Made by a program: the position numbers and the translations under genes
Notes under the pieces: model-generated
Seen by the model: the letters and a program-made list of their open reading frames with translations, nothing else
Database searches by the model: none
Told to the model about the DNA's origin: nothing
Source: Streptomyces katrae
GTDB lineage: Bacteria > Actinomycetota > Actinomycetes > Streptomycetales > Streptomycetaceae
Assembly (NCBI RefSeq): GCF_002028425.1
Contig: NZ_CP020042.1
Location: forward strand, 1,984,001 to 2,048,000
Reading direction: 5' to 3'
Length of the DNA stretch: 64,000 bases
Part shown: piece by piece, positions 27,104 through 36,798 of the stretch
Layout: every line of letters starts with the position of its first letter
Numbering within the stretch: position 1 is the stretch's first letter

Positions 27104-28630
27104 TTGTCGGTGAACGGAGCGAACCCGCTTCGTGACGCACAGGACCGGCGGCTCCCGCGCATCGCGGGACCGTCCGGCCTGGTGATTTTCGGCGTTACGG
27201 GTGACCTGTCGCGCAAGAAGCTCATGCCCGCCGTCTACGACCTCGCCAACCGCGGCCTGCTGCCCCCGGGCTTCTCGCTGATCGGTTTCGCCCGCCGCGA
27301 GTGGCAGGACGAGGACTTCGCCCAGGAGGTGTACGAGGCCGTCAAGCAGCACTCGCGCACCCCCTTCCGTGAGGAGGTCTGGCAGCAGCTCGTACAGGGC
27401 TGCCGGTTCGTCCAGGGCGAGTTCGACGACGACGCGGCGTTCGAGACGCTCAAGCAGACGATCGACGAACTCGACAAGGCCCAGGGCACGGGCGGGAACT
27501 TCGCCTTCTACCTCTCGGTGCCGCCGAAGTTCTTCCCCAAGGTGGTCCAGCAGCTCAAGAACCACGGGCTGGCCCAGAAGGAGGGCTCCTGGCGGCGCGC
27601 CGTCATCGAGAAGCCCTTCGGACACGACCTGAAGAGCGCGGAAGAGCTCAACCAGGTCGTCCACGAGGTCTTCCCCCGGGACGAGGTCTTCCGGATCGAC
27701 CACTACCTCGGCAAGGAGACCGTCCAGAACATCCTGGCGCTCCGCTTCGCCAACACCATGTTCGAGCCGATCTGGAACCGGTCGTACGTCGACCACGTGC
27801 AGATCACCATGGCGGAGGACATCGGCATCGGCGGCCGGGCCGGCTACTACGACGGCATCGGCGCCGCCCGTGACGTCATCCAGAACCACCTGCTCCAGCT
27901 GCTGGCGCTCACGGCGATGGAGGAGCCCGGCTCCTTCCACCCCAAGGCCCTGGTGGCGGAGAAGCTGAAGGTGCTCAGCGCCGTCGAGATCCCCGAGGAC
28001 CTGGGCAAGCACACCGTGCGCGGCCAGTACTCGGCGGCCTGGCAGGGCGGCGAGAAGGTCAAGGGGTACCTGGAGGAGGACGGGATCGACCCGAACTCCA
28101 AGACCGACACCTACGCGGCCATCCGCCTGGAGATCAACAACCGCCGCTGGGCGGGCGTCCCGTTCTACCTGCGCACGGGCAAGCGCCTGGGCCGCCGGGT
28201 GACCGAGATCGCGGTGGTCTTCAAGCGGGCGCCGTACCTGCCGTTCGAATCGGGCGCGACCGAGGAGCTGGGGCAGAACGCCCTGGTCATCCGGGTCCAG
28301 CCGGACGAGGGCGTGACGGTCCGCTTCGGCTCCAAGGTGCCGGGCACCTCCATGGAGGTCCGGGACGTCACGATGGACTTCGCCTACGGCGAGTCCTTCA
28401 CGGAGTCCAGCCCCGAGGCCTACGAGCGGCTCATCCTCGACGTCCTCCTCGGCGACGCGAACCTCTTCCCGCGCCACCAGGAAGTCGAGCTGTCCTGGAA
28501 CATCCTCGACCCGATCGAGGAGTACTGGGACAAGCACGGCAAGCCCGCGCAGTACCCGGCGGGCACGTGGGGGCCGGTCGAGGCGGACGAGATGCTCGCA
28601 CGAGACGGACGGAGCTGGCGCCGGCCATGA
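27104..28630 (+). CDS. zwf: Glucose-6-phosphate 1-dehydrogenase
   Basis: 508 residues. It makes 6-phosphogluconolactone and NADPH, the entry step of the oxidative pentose phosphate pathway. The nucleotide site reads G-V-T-G-D-L-S-R-K-K-L-M-P; the active site reads R-I-D-H-Y-L-G-K-E-T-V-Q-N, with catalytic His and Lys. The start is TTG 27104 with GGAGG about 10 nt upstream, inside the tal 3' end; GTG 27110 is possible. The stop overlaps opcA by 4 nt. Confidence 0.98.
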   Translation: MSVNGANPLRDAQDRRLPRIAGPSGLVIFGVTGDLSRKKLMPAVYDLANRGLLPPGFSLIGFARREWQDEDFAQEVYEAVKQHSRTPFREEVWQQLVQGCRFVQGEFDDDAAFETLKQTIDELDKAQGTGGNFAFYLSVPPKFFPKVVQQLKNHGLAQKEGSWRRAVIEKPFGHDLKSAEELNQVVHEVFPRDEVFRIDHYLGKETVQNILALRFANTMFEPIWNRSYVDHVQITMAEDIGIGGRAGYYDGIGAARDVIQNHLLQLLALTAMEEPGSFHPKALVAEKLKVLSAVEIPEDLGKHTVRGQYSAAWQGGEKVKGYLEEDGIDPNSKTDTYAAIRLEINNRRWAGVPFYLRTGKRLGRRVTEIAVVFKRAPYLPFESGATEELGQNALVIRVQPDEGVTVRFGSKVPGTSMEVRDVTMDFAYGESFTESSPEAYERLILDVLLGDANLFPRHQEVELSWNILDPIEEYWDKHGKPAQYPAGTWGPVEADEMLARDGRSWRRP

Positions 28631-29691
28631 AGATCGACCTCACGGAGACCACCTCCAGCAAGATCAACGCCGCGTTGGTGCAGGCGCGCCGGGACATCGG
28701 CACGCCGGCCATCGGCATGGTCCTCACGCTGGTGATCGTGACCGATGAAGAGAACGCGTACGACGCGCTCAAGTCGGCGAACGACGCGTCCCACGAACAC
28801 CCTTCGCGGATCGTCGTCGTGGTCAAGCGGGTCAGCCGCTCCCCGCGCAGCCGCCGCGAAGCCCGGCTCGACGCGGAGATCCGTGTCGGGGCGGACTCCG
28901 GTACCGGCGAAACCGTCGTACTGCGCCTGCACGGCGAACTGGTCGACCACGCCCAGTCCGTGGTGCTGCCCCTGCTGCTGCCGGACGCCCCCGTGGTGGT
29001 CTGGTGGCCGGAGGGGGCTCCGGCGGACCTGGCGGGCGACCCGCTGGGCGCGCTGGGGCAGCGCCGGATCACGGACACGTACTCCTCCGAGCACCCGATC
29101 GAGGCGCTCGGCGCCCGGGCGGCGGCGTACGCCCCGGGTGACACGGACCTGTCCTGGACCCGGATCACCCCGTGGCGCTCGATGCTGGCCGCCGCGCTGG
29201 ACCAGGTGACGCTGTCGCCGGTCGTCTCGGCGACCGTCGAGGGCGAGGACGAGAACCCCAGCTGCGAGCTGCTGGCCATGTGGCTGGCGGACCGCCTGGG
29301 CGTTCCGGTCAACCGGACCCTGTCAGGGGGGCCGGGGCTGACCGCCGTCCGCATGGAGACCAAGGACGGCTCGATCGTCCTGGACCGCGCGGACGGCTCG
29401 CTGGCCACGCTGTGCATGCCGGGGCAGCCCGACCGTGCGGTGGCGCTGAAGCGGCGCGAGACGGCCGAGCTGCTGGCGGAGGAACTCCGCCGGCTGGACC
29501 CGGACAACACGTACGAGGCGTCCCTGAAGTTCGGCGTCTCCCGCCTGTCGGAGACCGCCCCGGCGGCTCCGGCGGCTGAGGCGGCTCCGGCAGCCACGGA
29601 GGCTCCGGCCGAGGCCGCCGAGGCCGAGGCTCCGGCGGAGAAGCCGGCCGCCAAGCCGGCGCGCGCGTCGAAGCGGGCGTCGGCGAAGTAG
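28627..29691 (+). CDS. opcA: Glucose-6-phosphate dehydrogenase assembly protein OpcA
   Basis: 354 residues from ATG 28627, which overlaps the zwf stop (ATGA). OpcA binds G6PDH and, in cyanobacteria, promotes its active oligomer and redox control; actinobacteria keep the gene next to zwf. The protein starts MKIDLTETTSSKINAALVQARRD and has a conserved core (W-W-P-E-G-A-P; R-I-T-D-T-Y). The last 45 residues or so are a low-complexity Ala/Pro/Glu tail ending in Lys/Arg/Ala, unlike the shorter tails usual for the family. It may be disordered. Confidence 0.96.
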   Translation: MKIDLTETTSSKINAALVQARRDIGTPAIGMVLTLVIVTDEENAYDALKSANDASHEHPSRIVVVVKRVSRSPRSRREARLDAEIRVGADSGTGETVVLRLHGELVDHAQSVVLPLLLPDAPVVVWWPEGAPADLAGDPLGALGQRRITDTYSSEHPIEALGARAAAYAPGDTDLSWTRITPWRSMLAAALDQVTLSPVVSATVEGEDENPSCELLAMWLADRLGVPVNRTLSGGPGLTAVRMETKDGSIVLDRADGSLATLCMPGQPDRAVALKRRETAELLAEELRRLDPDNTYEASLKFGVSRLSETAPAAPAAEAAPAATEAPAEAAEAEAPAEKPAAKPARASKRASAK

Positions 29692-29724
29692 CCGGCCCGC
29701 AGGGGGGCGGGGCGGGGGGCATCT

Positions 29725-29882
29725 CCCCGCCCCGCCCTTCGCCCGTTCCCTGGGGCTCCGCCCCCAGACCCCGCGCCTCAAACGCCGGCGTGGCTGGAAT
29801 TGCCCTGCGGGCCATCCAGCGCCCGGGTGTTTCAGCCCCGCCGGCGATTGAGGCGGAAACGGAGAAAGGGCGGGGCGGGAAG
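29725..29882. repeat. Large imperfect inverted repeat / dispersed intergenic element between opcA and pgl
   Basis: Arms at 29774-29796 and 29833-29855 pair over 21 of 23 positions around a 36-nt loop. The outer flanks (29726-29750 and 29857-29881) are also partly complementary. The left half, read on the minus strand (GAGGCGCGGGGTCT..., GGCGGAGCCCC, AAGGGCGGGGC), is closely similar to 44994-45047. It may act as a terminator or attenuator after opcA. Confidence 0.75.
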
Positions 29883-29945
29883 ACCGCTCCGCGCAGCGGG
29901 ACCCGCACCCGCCCACCACCAGAACTACCAAGAAGGCGGCAGCAC

Positions 29946-30734
29946 ATGGGTATGACGACTCCCCAGGTGGTCGTCCACCGGGACAAGGAGCTGATGGCCC
30001 AGGCCGCAGCCGCCCGGCTCATCACCAAGATCGTGGACGCGCAGGCCGCCCGCGGCAGCGCCTCCGTCGTCCTGACCGGCGGCCGCAACGGCAACGGCCT
30101 CCTCGCGGCCCTCGCCGCGGCCCCCGCCCGGGACGCCATCGACTGGTCGCGCATCGACCTCTGGTGGGGCGACGAACGCTACGTCCCCGCCGACGACCCC
30201 GAGCGCAACCACGTACAGGCCCGTGAGGCCCTGCTGGACGCCGTCCCGGTGGACCCCGCGCGCGTGCACGCGATGCCGGCCTCCGACGGCCCGTACGGCG
30301 CCGACGTGGACGCCGCAGCGGCGGCGTACGCCGCCGAGCTGGCGCGGGCGGCCACGCCCGAGGACCACGGCCCGGTCCCGCAGTTCGACGTGCTGATGCT
30401 GGGCGTCGGCCCGGACACCCACGTGGCGTCCCTGTTCCCCGAGCACCCCGCGGCCCGCGAGACCGAGCGGACCGTCGTCGGCGTCCACGGCGCGCCCAAG
30501 CCCCCGCCGACCCGCGTCTCGCTCACCCTCCCCGCGATCCGTGCGGCCCGTGAGGTCTGGCTGCTGGCGGCCGGCGAGGACAAGGCCGGCGCCGTCGCCA
30601 TCGCCCTCGGCGGGGCGGGCGGGGTGCAGGCCCCGGCGGCCGAGGCCTACGGCCGCAGCCGCACGCTCTGGCTGCTGGACCGCGCGGCCGCGGCCAAGCT
30701 CCCGTCCGGGCTGTACCCCCCGGCTTCCGCCTGA
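29946..30734 (+). CDS. pgl: 6-phosphogluconolactonase
   Basis: 262 residues from ATG 29946 (MGMTTPQVVVH); ATG 29952 is an alternative, and AAGAAGGCGG lies upstream. It hydrolyses the lactone made by G6PDH. The DevB/SOL family motifs are present: V-V-L-T-G-G-R-N-G-N-G near residue 45, D-L-W-W-G-D-E-R-Y-V-P with the acidic and basic active-site residues, and L-G-V-G-P-D-T-H-V-A-S-L-F-P. It follows opcA after a 254-bp gap with a hairpin-forming repeat, so it may be expressed partly apart from zwf. Confidence 0.96.
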   Translation: MGMTTPQVVVHRDKELMAQAAAARLITKIVDAQAARGSASVVLTGGRNGNGLLAALAAAPARDAIDWSRIDLWWGDERYVPADDPERNHVQAREALLDAVPVDPARVHAMPASDGPYGADVDAAAAAYAAELARAATPEDHGPVPQFDVLMLGVGPDTHVASLFPEHPAARETERTVVGVHGAPKPPPTRVSLTLPAIRAAREVWLLAAGEDKAGAVAIALGGAGGVQAPAAEAYGRSRTLWLLDRAAAAKLPSGLYPPASA

Positions 30735-30747
30735 GCGGGATAAGACG

Positions 30748-30784
30748 AGCGCCCCGTGCCGGTCACCGACCGGCACGGGGCGCT
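30748..30784. terminator. Bidirectional terminator between pgl and pgi
   Basis: Perfect 17-bp stem (30748-30764 with 30768-30784) and a 3-nt loop. It lies between the converging pgl and pgi stop codons and serves both. Confidence 0.9.
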
Positions 30785-30793
30785 TCGCCGTTC

Positions 30794-32458
30794 CTACTGC
30801 CGGCCGCGCAGCTCCCGGTAGGCGGCCACCAGCGCCCGCGTCGACGGATCCAGGCCCGGCACGTCCGCGCCCTCCGTCAGCGCCGGCTCCACCCGCTTGG
30901 CGAGGACCTTGCCGAGCTCGACGCCCCACTGGTCGAAGGAGTCGATGTTCCACACCGCGCCCTGGACGAACACCTTGTGCTCGTAGAGGGCGATGAGCTG
31001 GCCCAGCACCGCCGGGGTCAGTTCGGTGGCGAGGATCGTCGTCGTGGGGTGGTTGCCCTGGAAGGTCTTGTGCGGGACGAGCGCTTCGGCGACGCCCTCC
31101 GCCCGCACCTCCTCGGCCGTCTTGCCGAAGGCCAGGGCCTGGGTCTGCGCGAAGAAGTTCGCCATCAGCAGGTCGTGCTGGGCCTCCAGGGCGGGCTCCA
31201 GCTCCGCGACCGGGCGGGCGAAGCCGATGAAGTCCGCCGGGATCACCTTGGTGCCCTGGTGGATCAACTGGTAGTACGCGTGCTGCCCGTTGGTGCCCGG
31301 CGTGCCCCAGACCACCGGACCGGTCTGCCAGTCCACCGGGTTGCCGTCGCGGTCCACGGACTTGCCGTTGGACTCCATGTCCAGCTGCTGGAGGTAGGCC
31401 GTGAAACGGGAGAGGTAGTGGCTGTACGGGAGCACGGCGTGCGACTGCGCGTCGAAGAAGGCCCCGTACCAGATGCCCAACAGGCCGAGCAGCAGAGGGG
31501 CGTTGTCCTCGGGCGCCGCGGTGCGGAAGTGCTCGTCCACGGTGTGGAAGCCGCCCAGCAGCTCCCGGAAGGAGTCCGGGCCGATCGCGATCATCAGCGA
31601 GAGCCCGATGGCCGAGTCGAAGGAGTAGCGGCCGCCGACCCAGTCCCAGAACCCGAACATGTTGGCCGGGTCGATGCCGAACTCGGTGACCTTCTCGGCG
31701 TTGGTGGACAGCGCCACGAAGTGCCGTGCGACGGCGGCCTGGTCCCCGCCGAGACCGGCGAGCAGCCACTGGCGGGCCGAGGTGGCGTTGGTGATGGTCT
31801 CGATGGTGGTGAAGGTCTTGGACGCGATGACGAACAGCGTCTCGGCCGGGTCCAGGTCGCGGACGGCCTCGTGGAGGTCGGCGCCGTCGACGTTGGACAC
31901 GAACCGCACCGTCAGCGAACGGTCGGTGAAGGCGCGCAGGGCCTCGTACGCCATCGCCGGACCGAGGTCGGAGCCGCCGATGCCGATGTTGACGACGTTC
32001 TTGATGCGCTTGCCGGTGAACCCGGTCCACTCCCCCGAACGGACCTGTCCGGAGAAGGCCGCCATCTTGTCGAGGACTTCGTGCACGGCGGGCACGACGT
32101 TCTCGCCGTCCACCTCGACGACCGTGTCCGCGGGGGCGCGCAGCGCGGTGTGCAGGACCGCGCGGTCCTCCGTCACGTTGATCTTCTCGCCGCGGAACAT
32201 GGCGTCCCGCAGTTCCGCCACGCCCGTCGCCGCCGCCAGCTCGCGCAGCAGCGCGAGGGTCTCGTCGGTGACGAGGTGCTTCGAGTAGTCGATGTGCAGG
32301 TCGCCGACCCGCAGGGTGTAGCCGGTGCCCCGCTCCGGATCCGTCTCGAACAGCTCCCGCAGATGCGTCTGCCCCAGCTCTTCCCGGTGCTTGCCGAGCG
32401 CGTTCCACTCGGGCAGCCGGTTCAGCCTCGTGCGGCTTTCTGCGTTCATCTCGGACAT
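30794..32458 (-). CDS. pgi: Glucose-6-phosphate isomerase
   Basis: Predicted 554 residues from ATG 32458, preceded by GGAAGAAG at a normal distance; ATG 32449 is possible. It interconverts glucose 6-phosphate and fructose 6-phosphate, linking the pentose phosphate genes with the glycolytic genes beyond. Motifs: [22 protein letters not shown] (phosphate binding), [10 protein letters not shown] near the active Glu/Arg, and the late [23 protein letters not shown] segment. Confidence 0.98.
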   Translation of the reverse strand: MSEMNAESRTRLNRLPEWNALGKHREELGQTHLRELFETDPERGTGYTLRVGDLHIDYSKHLVTDETLALLRELAAATGVAELRDAMFRGEKINVTEDRAVLHTALRAPADTVVEVDGENVVPAVHEVLDKMAAFSGQVRSGEWTGFTGKRIKNVVNIGIGGSDLGPAMAYEALRAFTDRSLTVRFVSNVDGADLHEAVRDLDPAETLFVIASKTFTTIETITNATSARQWLLAGLGGDQAAVARHFVALSTNAEKVTEFGIDPANMFGFWDWVGGRYSFDSAIGLSLMIAIGPDSFRELLGGFHTVDEHFRTAAPEDNAPLLLGLLGIWYGAFFDAQSHAVLPYSHYLSRFTAYLQQLDMESNGKSVDRDGNPVDWQTGPVVWGTPGTNGQHAYYQLIHQGTKVIPADFIGFARPVAELEPALEAQHDLLMANFFAQTQALAFGKTAEEVRAEGVAEALVPHKTFQGNHPTTTILATELTPAVLGQLIALYEHKVFVQGAVWNIDSFDQWGVELGKVLAKRVEPALTEGADVPGLDPSTRALVAAYRELRGRQ

Positions 32459-32533
32459 CAACCCACTTCTTCCGTCCTGTTGTGCCCCGCCACCCCCAAC
32501 CTAAGGGATCCGAAGGGGGACAACACACACAAA

Positions 32534-32576
32534 GGGGCCCGGCCCGCGGGATTCGTCGTCCCACGGGCCGGGCCCC
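32534..32576. terminator. Hairpin downstream of rbpA
   Basis: 12-bp perfect outer arms (32534-32545 with 32565-32576), with further pairing GGGA/TCCC inside. It lies 38 nt after the rbpA stop on the minus strand and before the pgi start. Confidence 0.8.
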
Positions 32577-32613
32577 AAGTCACTCTTGAGCGTGGCCCCG
32601 GCCTCGGCCGGTC

Positions 32614-32949
32614 TCAGATCTCGCCGCGGAGCTTGGCCAGGGCCTCGGCGAGGATCGCCTCGCCGTCGGCGTCGGTGCGGCGCTCCCGGACGTACGCGAG
32701 GTGCGTCTTGTACGGCTCGGTGCGCGGCGGCGCGGGCGGGTTGTCCCGGTCCTGGCCGGCGGGGAACCCGCAGCGCGGGCAGTCCCAGGTGTCGGGGACC
32801 TGCGCGTCGCTGGCGAAGCTGGGCTGCGTCTCGTGCCCGTTCGAGCACCAGAAGGAGATGCGCAGGCGGGGCGCGGATTCACCGCGCTCGGCCTCCCCCA
32901 TCGGCCCGGCTCCGACCCGACTTCCACGAATCGCGTTGCCACTTGCCAC
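32614..32949 (-). CDS. rbpA: RNA polymerase-binding protein RbpA
   Basis: 111 residues from GTG 32949, preceded by AGGGAG. RbpA binds the principal sigma factor HrdB and RNA polymerase and stabilises open complexes; it is found only in actinobacteria. The core zinc-type motif is seen: F-W-C-S-N-G-H-E-T and then W-D-C-P-R-C-G-F-P, giving Cys/His ligands. The C-terminal sigma-interacting helix reads R-T-E-P-Y-K-T-H-L-A-Y-V-R-E-R-R... A-L-A-K-L-R. The upstream region holds GGGTATACCC and TTTACGTAAA palindromes. It is transcribed alone, between secG and pgi. Confidence 0.96.
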   Translation of the reverse strand: MASGNAIRGSRVGAGPMGEAERGESAPRLRISFWCSNGHETQPSFASDAQVPDTWDCPRCGFPAGQDRDNPPAPPRTEPYKTHLAYVRERRTDADGEAILAEALAKLRGEI

Positions 32950-32974
32950 GGTCGTAACTCCCTGCGTGATGGTG

Positions 32975-33030
32975 CCGCCCAGCGTGAGGGTATACCCGCT
33001 GTGGGCGCCTCAGTTTACGTAAAGACCAAG
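32975..33030 (-). promoter_or_regulatory. rbpA upstream region with two short palindromes
   Basis: On the minus strand, TTTACGTAAA (about 33013-33022) and GGGTATACCC (about 32990-32999) precede rbpA. TATACC is a plausible -10 box. No classical -35 sequence or SigR-type GGAAT/GTT pair was found. Confidence 0.4.
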
Positions 33031-33056
33031 CGGGCCGGGCGAAATGGCCGGAACCG

Positions 33057-33296
33057 TCAGCTGCCGCTCGACTTCATGAGCAGGCCGAGCGCCACGATGC
33101 AGGCGAACCACAGCAGGCCGATGACGACCGTGATGCGGTCCAGGTTGCGCTCCGCCACGGAGGAGCCGCCGACGGAGGACTGCATGCCGCCGCCGAACAT
33201 GTCGGACAGGCCGCCGCCCTTGCCCTTGTGCATCAGCACGAGCAGCATCAGCAGAGCGCTGAAGACGATCAGGGCGATCGAGAACCCCATAACCAC
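33057..33296 (-). CDS. secG: SecG preprotein translocase subunit
   Basis: 79 residues with two hydrophobic helices (about residues 4-22 and 55-74) joined by a Gly/Ser-rich loop containing the conserved L-V-L-M-H-K-G-K-G-G-G-L-S-D-M-F-G-G-G. SecG sits with SecY and SecE in the membrane and aids SecA-driven export. The start is GTG 33296 with TAGGA 8 nt before; ATG 33290 is an alternative. It follows tpiA on the minus strand after a terminator-like hairpin, an arrangement conserved in actinobacteria and firmicutes. Confidence 0.95.
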   Translation of the reverse strand: MVMGFSIALIVFSALLMLLVLMHKGKGGGLSDMFGGGMQSSVGGSSVAERNLDRITVVIGLLWFACIVALGLLMKSSGS

Positions 33297-33340
33297 GGCT
33301 GATTCCTACTTTCTGGGCTTACGTCTGCTGCTGGGAGGAA

Positions 33341-33380
33341 GCGGGGGCCGGCGGCTGCACCAGCAGCCCCCGGCCCCCGC
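33341..33380. terminator. Hairpin between tpiA and secG
   Basis: 11-bp outer arms (33341-33351 with 33370-33380), with an inner GGCTG/CAGCC stem. It lies 32 nt after the tpiA stop on the minus strand. secG may be expressed by readthrough or from its own promoter. Confidence 0.75.
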
Positions 33381-33411
33381 AAGGGTACGACGGATCGGCC
33401 CTACCGCATAC

Positions 33412-34200
33412 TCACTGGTCGCGGAAGCGGACGATCTTGACGAACTCGTCCACGTCCAGCGCCGCGCCGCCGATCAGGGCGCCGTCGACGTCCGGCTGGG
33501 CCATGATCGCGGCGATGTTGCCGGCCTTGACCGAGCCGCCGTACTGGATGCGCACCTTGTCGGCAAGCTCCTGGGAGTACAGCTCGGCGAGGCGGGCGCG
33601 GATCGCCCCGCAGACCTCCTGGGCGTCCTCGGGGGTGGCGACCTCGCCGGTGCCGATCGCCCAGACGGGCTCGTAGGCGATCACGATGGACTCGGCCTGG
33701 TCGGCCGGGACTCCGTCGAGGCCGCCGTCGACCTGGGCGAGCGTGTGCGCGACCTGGCCGCCGGCCTTGCGGACGTCGAGGCCCTCGCCGACGCAGAGGA
33801 TCGGGGTGATCCCGTTGCGGTAGGCGGCCTTGACCTTGGCGTTGCAGATCTCGTCGGTCTCGCCGTGGTACTGGCGGCGCTCGCTGTGGCCGACGGCCAC
33901 GAACGTGCACTTCAGCTTCGAGAGCATCGGGCCGGAGATCTCACCGGTGTAGGCGCCGGAGTCGTGGGCCGAGATGTCCTGGGCGCCGTACTTGATCTTC
34001 AGCTTGTCGCCGTCGACCAGGGTCTGCACCGAGCGCAGGTCCGTGAAGGGCGGGAGTACGGCGACGTCGACCGCGTCGTAGTCCTTGTCGGCGAGCGCGA
34101 AGGCGAGCTTCTGGACGTGGGCGATGGCCTCGAGGTGGTTGAGGTTCATCTTCCAGTTGCCCGCCATGAGCGGGGTGCGGCCGTTTTCGACAGACGTCAT
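33412..34200 (-). CDS. tpiA: Triose-phosphate isomerase
   Basis: 262 residues, a single TIM barrel. It interconverts dihydroxyacetone phosphate and glyceraldehyde 3-phosphate. Motifs: [10 protein letters not shown] (active Lys), V-G-H-S-E-R-R (electrophilic His) and [10 protein letters not shown] (catalytic Glu). The start is ATG 34200, with GGAGGG 10 nt upstream overlapping the pgk 3' end; 6 nt separate it from pgk. It is the last glycolytic gene of the gap-pgk-tpiA unit. Confidence 0.98.
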   Translation of the reverse strand: MTSVENGRTPLMAGNWKMNLNHLEAIAHVQKLAFALADKDYDAVDVAVLPPFTDLRSVQTLVDGDKLKIKYGAQDISAHDSGAYTGEISGPMLSKLKCTFVAVGHSERRQYHGETDEICNAKVKAAYRNGITPILCVGEGLDVRKAGGQVAHTLAQVDGGLDGVPADQAESIVIAYEPVWAIGTGEVATPEDAQEVCGAIRARLAELYSQELADKVRIQYGGSVKAGNIAAIMAQPDVDGALIGGAALDVDEFVKIVRFRDQ

Positions 34201-34206
34201 GGTGGT

Positions 34207-35421
34207 TCAGCCCTCCAGGGCGGCGAGGCCGGGGAGCGTCTTGCCCTCGAGGTATTCGAGGCTGGCGCCACCACCGGTGGAAATGTGACCGAAGGCGTTC
34301 TCGTCGAAGCCCAGGATGCGGACGGCCGCGGCGCTGTCGCCGCCGCCGACCACGGTGAAGGCCCCGCTGTCGACGAGGGCCTGCGCGATGGCGCGGGTGC
34401 CGTTCGCGTAGTCGGGGTGCTCGAAGACGCCCACGGGGCCGTTCCAGAAGACGGTCTCGGCGTCGGCGATCTTCGAGGCGTACAGCTCGCGGGTCTTGGG
34501 GCCGATGTCCAGGCCCTCCTTGTCCGCGGGGATCTTGTCGGCGTCGACGGTCTCGAAGACGGCCGGGGTCCCGCCCTTGATGTCGGGGAAGTCCGCCGAG
34601 GCGAGGATGTCGACGGGGAGGACCAGCTCGACGCCGTTCTTCTCGGCGCGCTGCATGTACTCCGTGACGGTCGGGATCTGGTCCTCCTGGAGGAGGGAGA
34701 TGCCGACCTCGTAGCCCTTGGCCTTGAGGAAGGTGTAGGCCATGCCGCCGCCGATGAGGATGCGGTCGGCCTTGCCGAGCAGCTCGTCGATGACGGCGAG
34801 CTTGTCGGAGACCTTGGCGCCGCCGAGGACGACCACGTACGGGCGCTTGACCTCGGCGGTCAGCTTCTTCAGGACGCCGACCTCGGTGGCGATGAGGTAG
34901 CCGGCCGCGTGCGGGAGCAGCTTCGGAAGGTCGAAGACCGAGGCGTGCTTGCGGTGGACGGCGCCGAAGCCGTCGCCGACGTAGACGTCGGCCAGCTCGG
35001 CGAGCTGCTTGGCGAAGGCCACGCGCCCGGCCTCGTCCTTGGAGGTCTCGCCGGCGTTGAAGCGCAGGTTCTCGATGACGGCGACCTGTCCGTCGGCGAG
35101 GGCCGCGACGGTCTCCTTGGCGGAGGAGCCGACGGTGTCGGTGGCGAAGGCGACCTCCGCGCCGAGCAGCTCGCCGAGCCGCTTCGCGGCGGGGGCGAGG
35201 GAGAAGTCGGGCTCGGTGCCGGTGCCCTTGGGGCGGCCCAGGTGCGAGGCGACGACCACGCGGGCGCCCGCCTCGGCGAGCTTGGCGATGGTGGGCTGGA
35301 CGGCGCGGATGCGGCCGTCGTCGGTGATCACGCCTTCCTTGAGCGGCACGTTGAGATCGGCGCGTACGAAGACCCGCTTGCCGGCTACGCCGTCCGCGAG
35401 GAGTTCGTCGATCGTCTTCAT
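34207..35421 (-). CDS. pgk: Phosphoglycerate kinase
   Basis: 404 residues with the two-domain kinase layout. It makes ATP from 1,3-bisphosphoglycerate. Motifs: V-F-V-R-A-D-L-N-V-P-L near the start (substrate-binding Arg/Asp), H-L-G-R-P-K-G in the N domain, V-L-G-G-A-K-V-S-D-K-L, and the C-terminal nucleotide loop V-V-G-G-G-D-S-A-A-A-V-R. The start is ATG 35421 with AAGGAG 9 nt upstream. It lies 137 nt downstream of gap, with a hairpin between. Confidence 0.98.
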   Translation of the reverse strand: MKTIDELLADGVAGKRVFVRADLNVPLKEGVITDDGRIRAVQPTIAKLAEAGARVVVASHLGRPKGTGTEPDFSLAPAAKRLGELLGAEVAFATDTVGSSAKETVAALADGQVAVIENLRFNAGETSKDEAGRVAFAKQLAELADVYVGDGFGAVHRKHASVFDLPKLLPHAAGYLIATEVGVLKKLTAEVKRPYVVVLGGAKVSDKLAVIDELLGKADRILIGGGMAYTFLKAKGYEVGISLLQEDQIPTVTEYMQRAEKNGVELVLPVDILASADFPDIKGGTPAVFETVDADKIPADKEGLDIGPKTRELYASKIADAETVFWNGPVGVFEHPDYANGTRAIAQALVDSGAFTVVGGGDSAAAVRILGFDENAFGHISTGGGASLEYLEGKTLPGLAALEG

Positions 35422-35486
35422 GTGTTTCTACTCCTTGTCCCCATACAGGGCTGTTACAGGTGCAGGGCGGATGGGACGGGCAAGCG

Positions 35487-35528
35487 ACAGGGCCCGTACG
35501 GCGCCTCATCGCGCCGAGCGGACCCTGT
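35487..35528 (-). promoter_or_regulatory. Composite hairpin in the gap-pgk intergenic region
   Basis: ACAGGG (35487-35492) pairs with CCCTGT (35523-35528), and inside it CGGCGC (35499-35504) pairs with GCGCCG (35511-35516). It may attenuate transcription, or stabilise or process the gap-pgk transcript. It has no T tract. Confidence 0.5.
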
Positions 35529-35558
35529 GCTCACATGGTGTTGCCTTGCCCTACGTTC

Positions 35559-36641
<1,083 letters not shown>

Positions 36642-36687
36642 CTACCTCTCCGTGAGCTTCGGAGTGGAATCGGCCGGAGGCTGACAC

Positions 36688-36766
36688 TCCCCCGCTTCGT
36701 GGGGGAACGCCCGCCGGGGCCCTGGACCACTGCTGCGGCAAGGGGCCCCGGGGACTTTGGCCCCGG
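36688..36766. terminator. Hairpin cluster after the M14 carboxypeptidase gene
   Basis: A TCCCCC/GGGGGA hairpin (36688-36706) and a CCGGGGCCC/GGGCCCCGG hairpin (36714-36751, with an alternative pairing to 36766) lie between the M14 stop codon (36799) and the gap leader, on the minus strand. Confidence 0.65.
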
Positions 36767-36798
36767 TCACTCTCAGTGAGCGCCGGGAGGGTCGTTGA

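Noticed and set aside
33000..33060. A SigR-type (GGAAT…GTT) promoter before rbpA.
   Set aside because: GGAAC occurs only on the opposite strand, and no properly spaced pair is present on the rbpA strand.
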